DNA from: Candidatus Arcticimaribacter forsetii
GTDB lineage: Bacteria > Bacteroidota > Bacteroidia > Flavobacteriales > Flavobacteriaceae
Direction of reading: 5' to 3'
NCBI RefSeq assembly: GCF_910589745.1
Contig: NZ_OU342399.1
Location: 806,001-870,000, forward strand
Length of the DNA: 64,000 nt
Shown in pieces: positions 20,601 to 29,112 of the stretch (positions within the stretch are counted from its first letter, which is position 1; every line of letters starts with the position of its first letter). A program made the position numbers and the translations under genes. The notes below the pieces were generated by a model. It ran no database searches. It was not told the origin of the DNA and saw only the letters and a program-made list of their open reading frames with translations.

Positions 20601-23326
20601 TTGCAGATATTGTTTTCAAAATAAATGGTTTCAATACAGGTTCCCCACAACGGAAGGTTGTCATCTGTGAGCGATAAACTTTCAAAAGATTCAGGTTCTG
20701 TTGAAATGTTCGAGACACACCAACCACTTAAATCTTGATTGAACAACAAGGCGCTGCCAAACATACCGTACATACTTGTAACATTGGAGGTGTCCCAAGA
20801 AGATAATTCTTGATTAAAGACAGCCGTATTACTAAATAAGTTACCCATATTAGTAACACTTGAAGTGTCCCAAGAGTTTATGTTTTGATTAAAAGCATCT
20901 GCATTGTTAAACATTCTGTCCAAACGTATAACACTTGAAATATCCCATGAGTTTATTGAGGTGCTTGAGGCATTATTAAAAACAGAAGCGTTTTCAAACA
21001 TTCCTTGCATAGTGGTAACACTAGCTACATTCCAGTCTCCAAGGTCTTGATCAAAAGCATATGCGTCCTTAAACATAAAGCTCATATCGGTAACTTTGGA
21101 AGTATCCCAATCACCTAGATCTTGATTAAATTCAGAAGCTCCATAAAACATTTGATTCATTATGGTTACATTAGAAGTGTTCCAATACGATATATCTTGA
21201 TTAAAAGGGGTACCTCTAAATAAATATCTCATGGTAACTACATTAGAAGTATCCCAAGAACTTAAATCTTGATCAAAAGAAGATGCATCGGTAAAAGTAC
21301 CCATCATATTTGTCACACTAGAAGTGTCCCAACCACCAATATCTTGATTAAAGGCAGTAGCCCCTTCGAATAAATATTCAAGAGAAACATTATTTGATAA
21401 ATTCCAATCACCAATATCCTGATTGAAAGCTGTAGCTCCACTAAACATTGAACTCAAGTTTTCAATACTAGAAGTATCCCAATCCCCAATATCTTGATTA
21501 AAAGAGATTGCATTTTGAAACACCCATCTCATATTAGTAACACTCGAGATGTCCCAACTACCGATATCTTGATTAAAGGAAGAGGCATTTTGAAACATAT
21601 ACCTCATAGTTGTAACATTAGAGGTATCCCAAAAACTTATATCGGAGTTGAACGAGCTATTATCTTGAAACAATCCTTCCATATCGGTAACTAGGGTAGT
21701 ACAAAGATTGTAGTTTTCTACTGCTATTTGAATAGCAATAGATGAATCGTCTACAACTGTATATGTTGTCCCATCAATATCAATAGTGTCTCCAGCAGTT
21801 GCCTCTGGACACTTGCAGATATTGTTTTCAAAATAAATTGTTTGATTACAGCCCCCCGCAACAGGAAGATTAGCATCCTCTAAAATTGAATTATAATTTA
21901 CTTCTACTACAGAAGTTAAATCTGAGATACACCAACTAGTAAGGTCTTGATTAAAGTTTGAATTTTCTTTGAACATATAATTCATATTAATCAAAGCAGA
22001 AGTATTCCAGTTACTAATATCCTGATTAAAACCACTGCCATAGAACATACCTTCCATAGTTGTTACAGACGAAACATCCCAATTTGAAATATCCTGATCA
22101 AAGCTTGATGCAGAATCAAAGGTCGATTGCATATTCGTTACAGCAGAGGTATCCCAATTCCCAATATCTTGATTAAATGAATCAGCTGAATGGAACATAC
22201 TTTGTATGGAAGTTACCTTAGACGTATCCCAATCTCCAATATCCTGATTAAAATCTGGAGCACTTAGGAATACTTTTTCCATGTTTGTAACGCTACTAGT
22301 ATCCCAATTATTTAAAGATGTAGAACCATTATTATTGAAAAGAAGTGCTTCTTCAAATACCCCAGTCATTGTAGTTACACTACCAATATCCCAAAGTCCA
22401 ACTTCTTGATCAAAATTTTCTGCACCGCTAAACATATAATTGATGTCAGTGACATTTGACATATTCCAACTAGTAATATCTTGGTCAAATGCTTTTGCAT
22501 TTTTGAACATTCTTCGCATATCGGTTACGTTAGCAGTATCCCACGTCCCAATAGGTTGGTTAAAAACAGCTGCCCAATCGAACATTCTTAGCATTGTAGT
22601 TACATTTGAAGTGTCCCATCCATTTATATTTTGATTGAAGACAATAGCAGACTCAAACATTGCACGCATATTGGTTACGTTGGAAGTTACCCAAGTACTA
22701 ATATCTTGATTAAAAGCCGATGCATCCTCAAACGTACTTTCCATATTGGTTACACTACTTGTGTTCCATCCACCAATATCTTGGTTAAATACACTAGCTC
22801 CCCAAAAAAGTGCTTCAAAGTCTGTAACATTAGAAACATCCCAATCACTTATATCTTCATTGAAAGCAGAAGCACCCTTGAACATAGAGTTCATAGTTGT
22901 TACATTAGAGGTATCCCAAAAACTTATATCGGAGTTGAATGAGCTATTATTTTGAAACAATCCTTCCATATTGGTAACTAGGGTAGTACAAAGATTGTAG
23001 TTTTCTGCTGCTATTTGAGTAGCAATAGATGAATTGTCAACGACAGTAAAAGCAGTTAATTCTCTAGTTACACCACCGGTACTCAGATAAGCAACATCTC
23101 CAACAGTTGCTTCTGGACACTTACAAGTTCCGTTTTCAAAGTAAATAGTCTCAACATTAGTTAATTTTGATGTTGTTGAATCGTTATTAGCAAATGTTAA
23201 GCTGGTTGTTGAAAGAAGAACACAAAAAGATAACCTATTAATTTTAAGACGGAACTCTTTTAATTTTTTGCTAAGTAATTTATAATCAGCCCGAAAATCA
23301 ATATTTCTTAAATATTCCATAAGCAT
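11423..23326 (-). CDS. Giant T9SS-secreted multidomain adhesin-like protein
   Basis: A 3967-residue surface or secreted protein. A signal peptide follows a basic stretch of about 30 residues ([13 protein letters not shown], cleavage near 47). Visible layout: three blocks of BspA/DUF285 leucine-rich-like repeats (about 57-1097, 32 units), a GLUG/M26-type repeat region (about 1110-1460), Ig-like modules (about 1540-2960) interrupted by two inserted domains and a LamG domain (about 2216-2437), 13 tandem thrombospondin type 3 repeats (about 2967-3415), a cadherin-like domain, another Ca-binding type 3 segment, Cys-containing beta domains, and a T9SS type A sorting domain (last 75 or so). It likely binds surfaces, glycans or other cells. 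The substrate is unknown. It is cotranscribed with the downstream lipoprotein gene. Confidence 0.88.
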   Translation of the reverse strand: MLMEYLRNIDFRADYKLLSKKLKEFRLKINRLSFCVLLSTTSLTFANNDSTTSKLTNVETIYFENGTCKCPEATVGDVAYLSTGGVTRELTAFTVVDNSSIATQIAAENYNLCTTLVTNMEGLFQNNSSFNSDISFWDTSNVTTMNSMFKGASAFNEDISDWDVSNVTDFEALFWGASVFNQDIGGWNTSSVTNMESTFEDASAFNQDISTWVTSNVTNMRAMFESAIVFNQNINGWDTSNVTTMLRMFDWAAVFNQPIGTWDTANVTDMRRMFKNAKAFDQDITSWNMSNVTDINYMFSGAENFDQEVGLWDIGSVTTMTGVFEEALLFNNNGSTSLNNWDTSSVTNMEKVFLSAPDFNQDIGDWDTSKVTSIQSMFHSADSFNQDIGNWDTSAVTNMQSTFDSASSFDQDISNWDVSSVTTMEGMFYGSGFNQDISNWNTSALINMNYMFKENSNFNQDLTSWCISDLTSVVEVNYNSILEDANLPVAGGCNQTIYFENNICKCPEATAGDTIDIDGTTYTVVDDSSIAIQIAVENYNLCTTLVTDMEGLFQDNSSFNSDISFWDTSNVTTMRYMFQNASSFNQDIGSWDISSVTNMRWVFQNAISFNQDIGDWDTSSIENLSSMFSGATAFNQDIGDWNLSNNVSLEYLFEGATAFNQDIGGWDTSSVTNMMGTFTDASSFDQDLSSWDTSNVVTMRYLFRGTPFNQDISYWNTSNVTIMNQMFYGASEFNQDLGDWDTSKVTDMSFMFKDAYAFDQDLGDWNVASVTTMQGMFENASVFNNASSTSINSWDISSVIRLDRMFNNADAFNQNINSWDTSSVTNMGNLFSNTAVFNQELSSWDTSNVTSMYGMFGSALLFNQDLSGWCVSNISTEPESFESLSLTDDNLPLWGTCIETIYFENNICKCPEATAGDTIDIDGTTYTVVDDLSIATQIAAENYNLCTTLVTDMGGLFHNNDSFNSDISFWDTSSVTNMTNMFHNAYDFNQDISQWDVSNVISMNYTFAQSGFSYGIGGWDVSSVTTMEGMFWGANAFNQDISSWDTSSVTSMIAMFQNNSLFNQNLSGWCVKNVINYTNFNKRNTTLDSSNIPNFGTCPDGSNGSEAPETGDGSSSSPYQINSFSNLLWISEDSDRWNKHYIQTNDIEAGITSSLNNNLGWSPIGDESTSFSGNYDGQGYFIFDLKINRPTQNYIGLFGEIKPSYGSSGVSIKNIYFENANISGAEFVGVLAGNIEGYSSSNYVKIHSVFINDSSVTGDNTVGGLAGKVYKYSTVTSSYYEGDVVGGTGDSDDYQITGGLVGNLNYYSNISKSYSTGSVSGNYMVGGLLGKNSYSNLSNNYSRSNVSASYNAVGGLIGWDQVDDDNSGRVKNYSTGTVSLSSNNSGIGGLIGYQASCNSCSIEGDENYWSSDLSGISSDGSGNGVDSDVSSDTLKKLEINEEWDFENTWITSGNINDGYPFLRNANEIGISDISFDQSNNGLSLVFLEEIPSDETLLTTDFKLDLIVDSSSYTGNASLTMANPTAVSISDDRNTVTITVSYTGEFNGSEILSVGPGDTEDDFDDDIYLTVNVSPVDTTSPTLLAFTSSDTDLVLEYNQETIIVANFSESMANTPTIQFSNDTLTNHLMSSYSFGIEAVDQQNLTSGSGAGGLDQWQSFTVSTTGRLTKVEWEMGNPVIDGEPQPVAILLYSGSGTSGNLLAESQGLYTPAYNDADGNYIGVEFIAFDVTDKNIDVTQGDVLTMQLVLTSGNQNVGFLDLSTNNPYSGGRASNDDSWDYIFKTHVRPVSINSENWIYKYTAPDSYVPSISASVSGTDLTGNNYTSTETLNFTMIEESVPATVSLSWETPSKDPIIAPSTENIAYTELVSITAYYSKPTTNAQIIFNSNSGTTTDSMTPVSDYDFTQNWIKNYSEQYVEPNNAGSGEDYATISFDVNLPSSHSQYNQIRINDYFENSDRLSVFIEVDEHINNISDYVKVGSYGSSNYFISTDKYNTIAEINQALSAINARLLTIETSSEFNYINSLFVDSSVDVYANRPFWIGLYQDTNDPNYSEPSGGWKWKNAMYNQWEYSWTVSSTNSTEVNINTTATDDLGNVVSATDSLTFNIVVVDTSSPTLLSLESSASSTQVNYNETVTVTATFSEAMSATPTIHISGVDINTAMSATNSSSVWTYNWTVSSTVSTEVTATVSGTDLSGNSYTGTDTLSFYIMKQLPSYLPINGLVAWYPFYGNAYDESGNGNNGTVNGSTLNADRNNNQNSSYSFDGSDDFISIGNDSSLNPSGSLTFSSWFNLSDLDYNNNSILGRNSNNSGTDGYGYNYGVLIDSNDGSSKLRVGIGQQSNGSITDIDHIRNINANEWIHYAITYDESKIRVYINGTLVQSTNLSRSGGNHQNDFETFIGKYRPQSSGVSVANQLFRGKLDDIGIWNRTLTSSEIFQLYTGVIDTVSPIVTMSHNASPTTTINNGDSITVTATFSEAMNATPTINISGGQATNVAMSATSSSAIWTYNWTVSSTVSTEVTATVSGTDLSGNSYTGTSSLAFVIDNTAPEVELTDDQEDQWIKSGDEILINAVFSESLSNTPTIQISNNNQTESYEMSESTTQNNWTYFIEVSELNFDDGPIYVKIDSAIDFGGNTFSGTSSLTYILDNTQPTIQFGSNNSTENVRSGQDITFFVIISESIIQAPTISIGDINEVMTATNSPTNWTYEWKVPDGESGTYTASVVVEDKAGNTTSTDSNQVLSYILDNDPPVIETIYLSSNNGSVTIQFSDEVFSSYENNVASGTLVPEDFNLAIEGGTAKLMSATPISVVNEDSSYILTFNLEGITSGNEKLSININTNSIFDVVGNPVSTSQATGTITLYDTDAPRIIEGSVIDDQSLIITLNELAYLSDSSTISSTNLSLSLSTGSATLVNSIPQSLTQNGTSYKLSFTVTGVISEGQMITVQLSDPIQDASGNATSSFNENNTFEFIPDSDLDGIVDEFDLCPETPSGEEVDENGCSFNQRDDDKDGVVNRLDECKNTPRGEDVDAKGCSSLQNDLDQDGVINILDQCPETEIDSVVDENGCARIQIDEDLDGVLNVEDKCFGTKEGVKVDENGCSRIQKDQDLDGILDDDDACPDSEIGVQVDESGCSIAQKDSDLDGVENDFDQCPETPLGELVDEFGCSQKDTEILEENKDDDNDGVPNTLDRCNDSPSGALVDSSGCTIVELEEVAVYDEDLDGVPDTIDSCPDTEKGKLVNEFGCSLSEIDTDYDKVMDDVDLCPDTPLTEKVNEHGCSESQLENDFDLDGVENENDLCNDTPIGEIVNEFGCTELQIELDKDLDGVLDLEDKCLNTALGLEVNEEGCHEGQLDDDQDGVENQFDRCPETILGDTVDENGCSEDQLDLDDDGDGVKNKKDYCANTPAGTPIDVNGCPYNPPTIYSNQFERIETKNIDMELPVNDRLGKIIAFDNNPPLANGSNEIGLTIVEGRDSDYFKLEGNIIYLTSPIDFEDKKLLSVKIRATNSRGISAHGIIKLRVLDIPNTYTFSPFSLGVFNVSGETGSAKVDHSRYYNPNVTKGVGKWKIKKKISGGADAGLFTIRSPEVQKNGEGESEDYLDFIVPPDYDNPQDHNRDNIYEVEVINVNTEDGDTNVPVVVTQTNLVVPEGNATAIQLQTVAVTPIEDTDGDGVVDILDNSPLVYNPNQEDSDGDGVGDVSDDADHDGVWNPFDRCADTPYGSLVNNNGCVIFYLPPSNFSLSKTEKCQDTNSISLSVEDTSLTYQIDISGAVNQTQTLNSSNWSLDNLSQGSYSICVTVDGVDASEFERCFDVTINEPQPLSVYASSNKSDNTVSYKLSGGESYSITHNGITEQTTESEYTLCLYKGVNTVSITTGIACQGIFEQSYFSSDAVVTAPNPFNDTLAVYVGGTELEANIELYSSDGRTVMVAQYALTATERTVYINTSSLISGSYIVKVNNASVNQSQIVIKE
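13085..14430 (-). repeat. Thirteen tandem thrombospondin type 3 repeats
   Basis: Each unit is about 33 residues of the form DxDxDGVxxxxDxCPxTPxGxxVDExGC. The acidic DxDxDG loops bind calcium and each unit carries two cysteines. Two units (6 and 7) have short extra linkers, and a further partial copy occurs at about 12170-12345. Such arrays form rigid Ca-dependent stalks in outer-membrane and secreted proteins. Confidence 0.9.
15715..15990 (-). repeat. Ig-like module, copy 2 of near-identical DNA repeat
   Basis: The module encodes [17 protein letters not shown]...[15 protein letters not shown] and [12 protein letters not shown]. Its DNA at about 15725-15905 is nearly identical to about 16735-16920, with only scattered base changes. 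The two copies flank the LamG domain, so they are direct repeats about 1 kb apart. Confidence 0.8.
16720..16990 (-). repeat. Ig-like module, copy 1 of near-identical DNA repeat
   Basis: Partner of the copy near 15715-15990. The encoded segment [20 protein letters not shown] is identical in both. Recombination between the copies would remove or duplicate the LamG segment. Confidence 0.8.
20040..23157 (-). repeat. BspA/DUF285 repeat array, three blocks, 32 units
   Basis: Units of about 25 residues follow VTxMxxMFxxAxxFNQDIxxWDTSx. Block 1 (from about 23157) has 14 units, block 2 (from about 21848) has 13, and block 3 (from about 20640) has 5. Each block opens with a Cys-containing header ([17 protein letters not shown]) and closes with a unit containing WC plus a later Cys, which look like caps. 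Known BspA-type proteins use such repeats to bind host or matrix components. Confidence 0.9.
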
Positions 23327-23445
23327 AAATATAGTTAATAATATTTATTCAATATTTATTCTCATTTAAGAAAATTTTGTTTTTATGGGATTAATATAAA
23401 ATTTAGTTTTAATTGTTTAAATTAGGATCAATTAAAAAATATCTA

Positions 23446-25017
23446 ATGAAATCCTTAATCCTTTTTTTACTTTCTTTTTTTTGTATTGCATTTAATCCAT
23501 CAGTTGCACAAGAAGTAAGTGCAGAAGGTCCGTTCGAACAGTTAATTATTAGAGGGGTAACACTCATTAATGGAAACGGAGCACCGCCAATTGGTCCAGT
23601 TGATGTAGTTGTTGAACAAAATATAATTACTCAAGTAAGAGTCGTTGGCTACCCTGGAGTAGAAATAAATGATAAAAGAAGACCAGAATTACAAATTGGA
23701 GGTAAAGAAATCGATGCTCACGGAATGTACCTACTTCCTGGTTTTATTGATATGCATGGACATATAGGAGGAACCTCACAAGGAGCTGATTGGGATTATG
23801 TTTTTAAACTTTGGTTGGCTCATGGAGTAACTACAGTTAGAGAACCAAGTGGTAGGAGTAGAAGTTGGACTCTCGATTTAAAAAAGAAAAGTGAAAATAA
23901 CGAAATTATAGCGCCAAGAATTATTCAATATACAGGTTTTGGTGCTGGATCTAAAACTCCAATTGTAACGGAAGAGGATGCACGTAATTGGGTAAGAGAA
24001 AATGCAAAATCGGGTTCTGATGGAATCAAATTTTTTGGAGCAGCTCCCGAAATAATGGAAGCTGCTTTGGCTGAAAATAATAAATTAGGTTTGGGGTCTG
24101 CTTGCCATCATGCCCAAATGAGTGTTGCTCGTTGGAATGTTCTTCACTCCGCTCGAGCAGGATTAACTTCTATGGAGCACTGGTATGGTTTACCTGAAGC
24201 GCTTTTTGAAGACCGAACAGTTCAAGATTATCCATTAGATTATAATTATCAAAATGAGCAACATCGTTTTGAACAAGCAGGAAAATTATGGGAACAAGCC
24301 GCAAAACCATATTCTGATCACTGGAACCGTGTGATGGAAGAATTACTTGCATTGGACTTTACACTTGACCCAACTTTTAATATTTATGAAGCGAGTAGAG
24401 ATTTACAACGTGCCAGAAGAGCTGAATGGCATGAGGAATACACGTTACCTAGTTTGTGGCGTTTTTATCAGCCTAGTAAAATTTCTCATGGATCCTACTG
24501 GCATTTTTGGGGAACAGAACAAGAAATCTCATGGAAGAAGAATTATAATTTATGGATGACTTTTGTAAATGAGTACAAAAATAGAGGAGGAAGGGTAACA
24601 ACAGGATCTGATTCTGGATTTATATTTCAGTTGTATGGATTTGCTTACGTAAGAGAATTAGAATTACTTCGGGAAGCTGGTTTTCATCCTCTAGAAGTAA
24701 TCCGTTCGGCTACTTTAAATGGTGCGGAAGCCTTAAAAATGGATGATCAAATTGGCTCTATTGAAGTAGGTAAGCTTGCCGATATGGTATTGGTAGATTC
24801 TAATCCACTTGAAAACTTAAAAGTTCTTTACGGTACGGGTGCTATTAAATTGACAGAAGATAATGAGGTAGTTCGAGTAGGTGGTGTTCAATACACTATC
24901 AGTAATGGAGTAATTTATAATTCTAAAGTTTTACTAAAAGAAGTAAAAGATATGGTTGATCGAGCAAAAGAAGTTGAAGGTTTTGAACTTACTCAGCCCG
25001 GAATTATCAATGAATAA
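23446..25017 (+). CDS. Secreted metal-dependent amidohydrolase
   Basis: Amidohydrolase-superfamily protein of the imidazolonepropionase/prolidase-like group. ATG at 23446 is chosen because it starts a clean signal peptide (MKSLILFLLSFFCIAF, cleavage after SVAQ); an upstream TTG adds 11 residues that spoil it. The metal motif GFIDMHGH lies near residues 100-107. GIKFFG offers the candidate bridging Lys, ACHHAQ and MEHW supply His residues, and TGSDSGF the last Asp. Superfamily members act on cyclic amides, lactones or Xaa-Pro dipeptides; the substrate here is unknown. It is divergent from the giant adhesin and convergent with the catabolic operon. Confidence 0.82.
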   Translation: MKSLILFLLSFFCIAFNPSVAQEVSAEGPFEQLIIRGVTLINGNGAPPIGPVDVVVEQNIITQVRVVGYPGVEINDKRRPELQIGGKEIDAHGMYLLPGFIDMHGHIGGTSQGADWDYVFKLWLAHGVTTVREPSGRSRSWTLDLKKKSENNEIIAPRIIQYTGFGAGSKTPIVTEEDARNWVRENAKSGSDGIKFFGAAPEIMEAALAENNKLGLGSACHHAQMSVARWNVLHSARAGLTSMEHWYGLPEALFEDRTVQDYPLDYNYQNEQHRFEQAGKLWEQAAKPYSDHWNRVMEELLALDFTLDPTFNIYEASRDLQRARRAEWHEEYTLPSLWRFYQPSKISHGSYWHFWGTEQEISWKKNYNLWMTFVNEYKNRGGRVTTGSDSGFIFQLYGFAYVRELELLREAGFHPLEVIRSATLNGAEALKMDDQIGSIEVGKLADMVLVDSNPLENLKVLYGTGAIKLTEDNEVVRVGGVQYTISNGVIYNSKVLLKEVKDMVDRAKEVEGFELTQPGIINE

Positions 25018-25022
25018 AATTA

Positions 25023-25063
25023 AAACAGGTTGAACCAACATACTTAAGACATCCTGTTTATTA
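25023..25063 (+). terminator. Possible terminator after the amidohydrolase
   Basis: AAACAGG at 25023-25029 pairs with CCTGTTT at 25053-25059 across a 23-base loop, followed by ATTAATTTC. The loop is long and the T tract weak, so this is a modest candidate. Confidence 0.3.
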
Positions 25064-25067
25064 ATTT

Positions 25068-25146
25068 CTAATATTCATTTAATCGTGCATAACGGTCAAG
25101 GTGGTAGTTATAGTCTCCAAATAAGGGTTGTAAAACACGATTTCTT
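25068..25146 (-). pseudogene. Possible 3' remnant of a lost gene
   Basis: Downstream of the kinase gene, the minus strand encodes RNRVLQPLFGDYNYHLDRY and then ARLNEY before a TAG at 25068-25070. The composition (aromatic, charged, balanced) reads like a real protein C-terminus, unlike typical AT-rich intergenic DNA. It is out of frame with the kinase gene and has no start codon. The family was not recognised. Confidence 0.3.
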
Positions 25147-26226
25147 TTAAAATAAATGATCTATTCTTTTTTTCTTTATAGCCTGTTGGGCAAGCATGCC
25201 ATATAATTCTACTATTTTATCAAGGTGTTTAAATCTTGGGTCTTTAGTGTGTCCTAATGTATATCTATAATAAATTTGTTGTACAATTACAGCAATTTTA
25301 AAAACTCCAAAAACAAAATAAAATTCAATGTTATCTAGGGTCTTACCGCTTTTTTTCTCGTACAAACTTGCTAACTCTCCACGACTAGGATTTCCAGGTT
25401 TAGAAGTTAAACTCAATTGATTCTGAGCAATAAAATCTGGGTCAGATTCATGTACCCAATAACCTAGACTCGTTCCAAGATCCATCAATGGATTACCTAA
25501 TGTTGTCATTTCCCAATCTAAAACTGCTTTTATGTTTAGGTTTTCATCTGGTGTTAATACGAGGTTGTCATATTTAAAGTCGTTGTGAATTAAACTGGCA
25601 CCACTGATAGGTGGAATATTTTCTTGTAACCATAATGCTGTTTTTTCAATGGTTTTCACGGTTGAGGTTTTTGATTTCAGGTAGCGTTTACTCCAACCCT
25701 CTACTTGTCGAGTTGTGTATCCTTCAGGATTTCCTAGTGTTTCTAGACCAATTGCTTTATAGTCCAGTTGATGAAGTTCAACTAAGGTGTCAACAAAATT
25801 ATTTGAGAGGGATTTGAATTGTTGAGGTGTGGGTAGATTTTCTTCTTTTATGCCCGCTCGTAAAATAATCCCTTGGACACGTTCCATCAAGTAAAAAGGA
25901 GCGTCTAAAACTTCTGCTTTTTCCTCAAATAAAATAGGATTTGGTGCTTTATCGTATGAACCTTTTAAAGCAGTAAGTATTTTAAATTCTCTGGACATAT
26001 CATGACCAGATTTAATATTCGCCCCAAAAGGAGGTCTTCTCAATACATATTCTTTGTCTGCGAAATTGATTGAATAGGTAAGATTAGAAAAACCTGAAGG
26101 GAATTGTCGAATTTGCAAGGCTCCGTTCGGTACCTTTAACTGTTCTGATAGATACTTTTTTAATGCACCTTCATCTAGACCTTCTCCCTTCCTTATTTCT
26201 TTTGCTTTATCTAGAGTTACTGCCAT
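25147..26226 (-). CDS. ACAD10/LvaA-like acyl-CoA phosphotransferase
   Basis: Aminoglycoside-phosphotransferase-fold kinase of 359 residues. The catalytic loop is HNDFKYDNLVL near residue 213 and the metal-binding motif is VLDWEMTTLGNPLMDLG. The early segment QIRQFPSGFSNLTY and YVLRRPPFG matches the kinase domain fused to acyl-CoA dehydrogenase in ACAD10/11. In bacteria, LvaA of levulinate catabolism belongs to this group and phosphorylates the 4-hydroxy group of hydroxyacyl-CoA. The genomic setting among enoyl-CoA and SDR enzymes supports a similar role. No acyl-CoA dehydrogenase is present nearby. Last gene of the operon. Confidence 0.8.
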   Translation of the reverse strand: MAVTLDKAKEIRKGEGLDEGALKKYLSEQLKVPNGALQIRQFPSGFSNLTYSINFADKEYVLRRPPFGANIKSGHDMSREFKILTALKGSYDKAPNPILFEEKAEVLDAPFYLMERVQGIILRAGIKEENLPTPQQFKSLSNNFVDTLVELHQLDYKAIGLETLGNPEGYTTRQVEGWSKRYLKSKTSTVKTIEKTALWLQENIPPISGASLIHNDFKYDNLVLTPDENLNIKAVLDWEMTTLGNPLMDLGTSLGYWVHESDPDFIAQNQLSLTSKPGNPSRGELASLYEKKSGKTLDNIEFYFVFGVFKIAVIVQQIYYRYTLGHTKDPRFKHLDKIVELYGMLAQQAIKKKRIDHLF

Positions 26227-26265
26227 TTTTTAAATTTAAAATTGAACTGATTTTAATTGTAAAAT

Positions 26266-27579
26266 TTATTTTCCAATGAAGTTAGGTTTTCTTTTTTCGA
26301 CAAAAGCAGCAACTCCTTCTACCAAATCATAGCTTTCAAAAGCCGCAATTTGTTTTTCTGCTTCAAATGCAATTGAGTCATTTAAGCTATTTTCCATTGC
26401 GTGTAATAAATCTTCTTTAGTAATTCCGACAGCTAGTGTTGGTTTTGAAGCTAGTGTTTTTGCCCATTCAATCGCCGAATCTAATAGTTTATCTTCTTCA
26501 ACTATTTTATTTGTTAATCCAAGTTCTAAACATTCTTCTGCTTTTACTTTTCTCCCTTCAGCAGCAATTTCAAATGCTTTCGAATATCCAACTTGTCTTG
26601 TTAGTAACCAACTCGCCCCTCCATCTGGACCAAGGCCTATGTTTATAAAAGCGTAAAGAATACTACTTTTTGAGCTCATAACACGTAAATCACAAGCTAA
26701 AGCTATAGAAGCTCCAACCCCCGCAGCAGTTCCATTTATAGCACCAATAATAGGCTTTTTTAAAGTTTGGAAGTTTCTAAGCAACCCCTGATATACGGTT
26801 GTTATGTATTCACGAGAGTCTTCAGGAGATGCAATTCCAAAAGTATCCATATCTGCTCCGGCACTAAATCCTTTTCCTGCTCCTGTTAGAACTACTGCAC
26901 GAATTTGATTGTCGTTTCGAATGTCTGCTATAATTTGGTTGAGTCTTTTTATGAGCTCATCGGTAACGGCATTGTAGCGTTTAGGACGGTTAAGGGTTAC
27001 GATTGCAATTGACCCTTGTTTTTCAAGCAAAACAGTGTCGGATGGTTTTTGTTTTTCAGTTGCTTTTTTTATTTCGTCTTGTGCTTTTTTACCAGGTCCA
27101 GCATAAGCTATTGCAATAAATTCTGCTACGCAAGCGGGTTTTTCTTCTCCTTTTAATTCAAAGATTATTCCCATTTTATATTTCACTCCACCAGGAATCT
27201 CATCACACTCTAGTAATGAAACACGTCCTCTAAAAAATGTTCCAGATTTAGTCGCATTTGGAAAACGAACTTTGTCCAATCCATAGTTAACTCCCATGGC
27301 TACGTTTTCTATAGAAAAGGTATCATAGGTTATTTTAGAAGCCATTGAAAGAACTAAAAATCCGTGAGCAACTGTTTTTTTGTAAGGAGAAAGAGTTGCA
27401 CTTCGCTCGACATCCAGATGAATCCACTGAAAGTCTTCCGTAGCATCAGCAAATGTGTTAATGCGCTGCTGAGTCATCGGCATCCATTCTGTAAGACCTA
27501 ATTCTTTTCCTATGTAGTTTTTTAATTCACTTAAGTCTTTTAATCGGGTTGAATAGGCTGTGTTTGTTGGTTGTTCCAT
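26266..27579 (-). CDS. MaoC hydratase fused to PaaG-like enoyl-CoA isomerase
   Basis: Two acyl-CoA domains in one 437-residue chain. Residues about 15-155 are a MaoC/NodN-type hot-dog domain; D49 and H54 in the TEDFQWIH motif match the catalytic Asp/His spacing of (R)-specific hydratases. Residues about 180-437 are a crotonase domain with TLNRPKRYNAV, GFSAGADM and GTAAGVGASIALACDL. The two hydratase glutamates are not kept (Ser and Phe/Asn stand there), but an Asp at about 319 in GLGPDGG matches PaaG-type isomerases. A linker with Lys/Glu/Ser joins the halves. Gaps of 9 and 39 bases tie it to its neighbours. Confidence 0.85.
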   Translation of the reverse strand: MEQPTNTAYSTRLKDLSELKNYIGKELGLTEWMPMTQQRINTFADATEDFQWIHLDVERSATLSPYKKTVAHGFLVLSMASKITYDTFSIENVAMGVNYGLDKVRFPNATKSGTFFRGRVSLLECDEIPGGVKYKMGIIFELKGEEKPACVAEFIAIAYAGPGKKAQDEIKKATEKQKPSDTVLLEKQGSIAIVTLNRPKRYNAVTDELIKRLNQIIADIRNDNQIRAVVLTGAGKGFSAGADMDTFGIASPEDSREYITTVYQGLLRNFQTLKKPIIGAINGTAAGVGASIALACDLRVMSSKSSILYAFINIGLGPDGGASWLLTRQVGYSKAFEIAAEGRKVKAEECLELGLTNKIVEEDKLLDSAIEWAKTLASKPTLAVGITKEDLLHAMENSLNDSIAFEAEKQIAAFESYDLVEGVAAFVEKRKPNFIGK

Positions 27580-27588
27580 TATATTTTT

Positions 27589-28359
27589 TTAAGTTAACAT
27601 ATGACCCCCATCTGCATTCAATACAGCTCCTGTGGTATAAGAAGATGCATTTGATGCTAAATAAACTGCTAGTCCTGCTATTTCATCAGGTTCTGCCGCC
27701 CTTTGAAGTGGCAGATGATGTTCCACTTGTTTCATTATATGTTCGTTGCTCCAGAGTGCTTGACTGAATTTTGTTTTAATTAAACCAGGACAAATTGCAT
27801 TTGATCGAATGCCATATTTTCCCCATTCACTTGCCTGTGATTGTGTTAGCATTATTAATGCTGATTTGCTTACGCCATATAATCCAAGTCCCATACTCGG
27901 TTTCATACCTTCAACTGAAGCAATATTTATAATACTCCCGCTTTTTTTTTCTTTCATATAGGGAAAACACAATTTCGCAAAAGAGAAACATGCTTTTACA
28001 TTCACATCCATTATTTTGTCAAAAACATTGTTTTCAACCCCTTCTAAAGGAGAGAATACAGGGTTGGTAGCTGCATTGTTTACTAGTATGTCCACACTTC
28101 CGTAAAGCGATATTGTTTTTTCAATTAGTTTTTGTCTTTGGCTTTCATCTCCAACATGACAAGCAATTCCAGTCGCTTCATATCCTTTATCCTTAAATTC
28201 TTGAGCAACGGCGTCAACGGCTTCTTGAGAGCGACTGCTGACAACTACTTTAGCGCCAAATTCTGCGAGAGCTTCGGCTATGGCTTTTCCAATTCCTTTA
28301 CTTGATCCAGTTACAACCGCAACTTTATCTTTTAATTCAAATAATTTTTTTACACTCAT
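27589..28359 (-). CDS. SDR-family dehydrogenase (FabG-like)
   Basis: Classical short-chain dehydrogenase/reductase, 256 residues. The cofactor site is TGSSKGIGKAIAEAL, followed by NNAATN, the catalytic Ser in NIASVEG and YGVSK as the YxxxK motif. SSRS after the second strand suggests NADP(H). The C-terminal GLAVYLASNASSYTTGAVLN and DGG are standard. It probably oxidises or reduces a 3-hydroxy/3-oxoacyl-CoA or related alcohol in the operon's pathway. It starts two bases after the preceding SDR gene. Confidence 0.88.
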   Translation of the reverse strand: MSVKKLFELKDKVAVVTGSSKGIGKAIAEALAEFGAKVVVSSRSQEAVDAVAQEFKDKGYEATGIACHVGDESQRQKLIEKTISLYGSVDILVNNAATNPVFSPLEGVENNVFDKIMDVNVKACFSFAKLCFPYMKEKKSGSIINIASVEGMKPSMGLGLYGVSKSALIMLTQSQASEWGKYGIRSNAICPGLIKTKFSQALWSNEHIMKQVEHHLPLQRAAEPDEIAGLAVYLASNASSYTTGAVLNADGGHMLT

Positions 28360-28361
28360 AA

Positions 28362-29105
28362 TTACATTGGCATTGCACCACCATTAGAATGGAGGGTTAC
28401 TCCGTTAATAAAACCTGCTTGTTTTGAAGCTAAAAATAAGTATGCATAACCCATATCTTCAGGGGTTCCGATTCTAGCTACTGGAATCATTGCAATCCCA
28501 GCTTTTACTACCTCTTCAGGCATGGAAGCGGTCATTTCTGTTTCTATAAATCCTGGGGCAACTGCATTTGCTGTTATACCGTAACGTCCAACTTCACGAC
28601 AGAGCGCTCTGGTAAAGCCAGCAACTCCAGCTTTTGTTGCAGAATAGTTTGTTTGCCCAAATGCTCCTGCAAAACCATTAATAGAGGAAGCTGAGATTAT
28701 TCTTCCATATCGAGCTTCTCGCATATAGGGAAGAACTGCTTGTGTTGTTGTGAATAAAGAACTAAGATTTACATTGATAACTGCATCCCATTCAGCTTGT
28801 GACATTTTCATAAATGATTTGTCTCTTAATATTCCTGCGTTATTAATGAGAATATCTATTTTTTTGTGTTCTGATATTATTTCTGAAACAGCTTTATCAA
28901 CCGCTTCTCGATTGGTGACATCGACTTTTTGAAAGAAAACATTTCCACCATTTGCTTTTATTTTTTCTGCTGTTTCAGCTCCGGAATCGCGAACATCCCA
29001 AAGTGCAACAGTAGCTCCTGCCTCGCAAAACACTTTACAGACTCCTTCTCCAATTCCTTGAGCACCACCGGTTATAATGGCTACTTGTCCTTCTAAACTA
29101 ATCAT
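28362..29105 (-). CDS. SDR-family 3-oxoacyl/acetoacetyl-CoA reductase-like
   Basis: Classical SDR of 247 residues with TGGAQGIGEGVCK, an Asp at the end of the second strand (LWDVRD, favouring NAD), NNAGILRD, catalytic SASSINGF and YSATK. The NNAGILRDKSFMKMSQAEWDAV region resembles FabG and PhaB/acetoacetyl-CoA reductases. The likely role is reversible 3-hydroxyacyl-CoA oxidation. Seven bases separate it from the beta-propeller gene upstream. Confidence 0.87.
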   Translation of the reverse strand: MISLEGQVAIITGGAQGIGEGVCKVFCEAGATVALWDVRDSGAETAEKIKANGGNVFFQKVDVTNREAVDKAVSEIISEHKKIDILINNAGILRDKSFMKMSQAEWDAVINVNLSSLFTTTQAVLPYMREARYGRIISASSINGFAGAFGQTNYSATKAGVAGFTRALCREVGRYGITANAVAPGFIETEMTASMPEEVVKAGIAMIPVARIGTPEDMGYAYLFLASKQAGFINGVTLHSNGGAMPM

Positions 29106-29112
29106 TTGTTTT

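Noticed and set aside
13228..22955. Many open frames on the plus strand opposite the giant adhesin gene
   Set aside because: They mirror the repeated codons of the adhesin, lack protein-like composition and have no promoters of their own.
20040..23157. Regularly spaced similar sequences of about 75 bases, which could suggest a CRISPR array
   Set aside because: The period is a coding period (25 residues), the repeats are imperfect and the reading frame is intact throughout.
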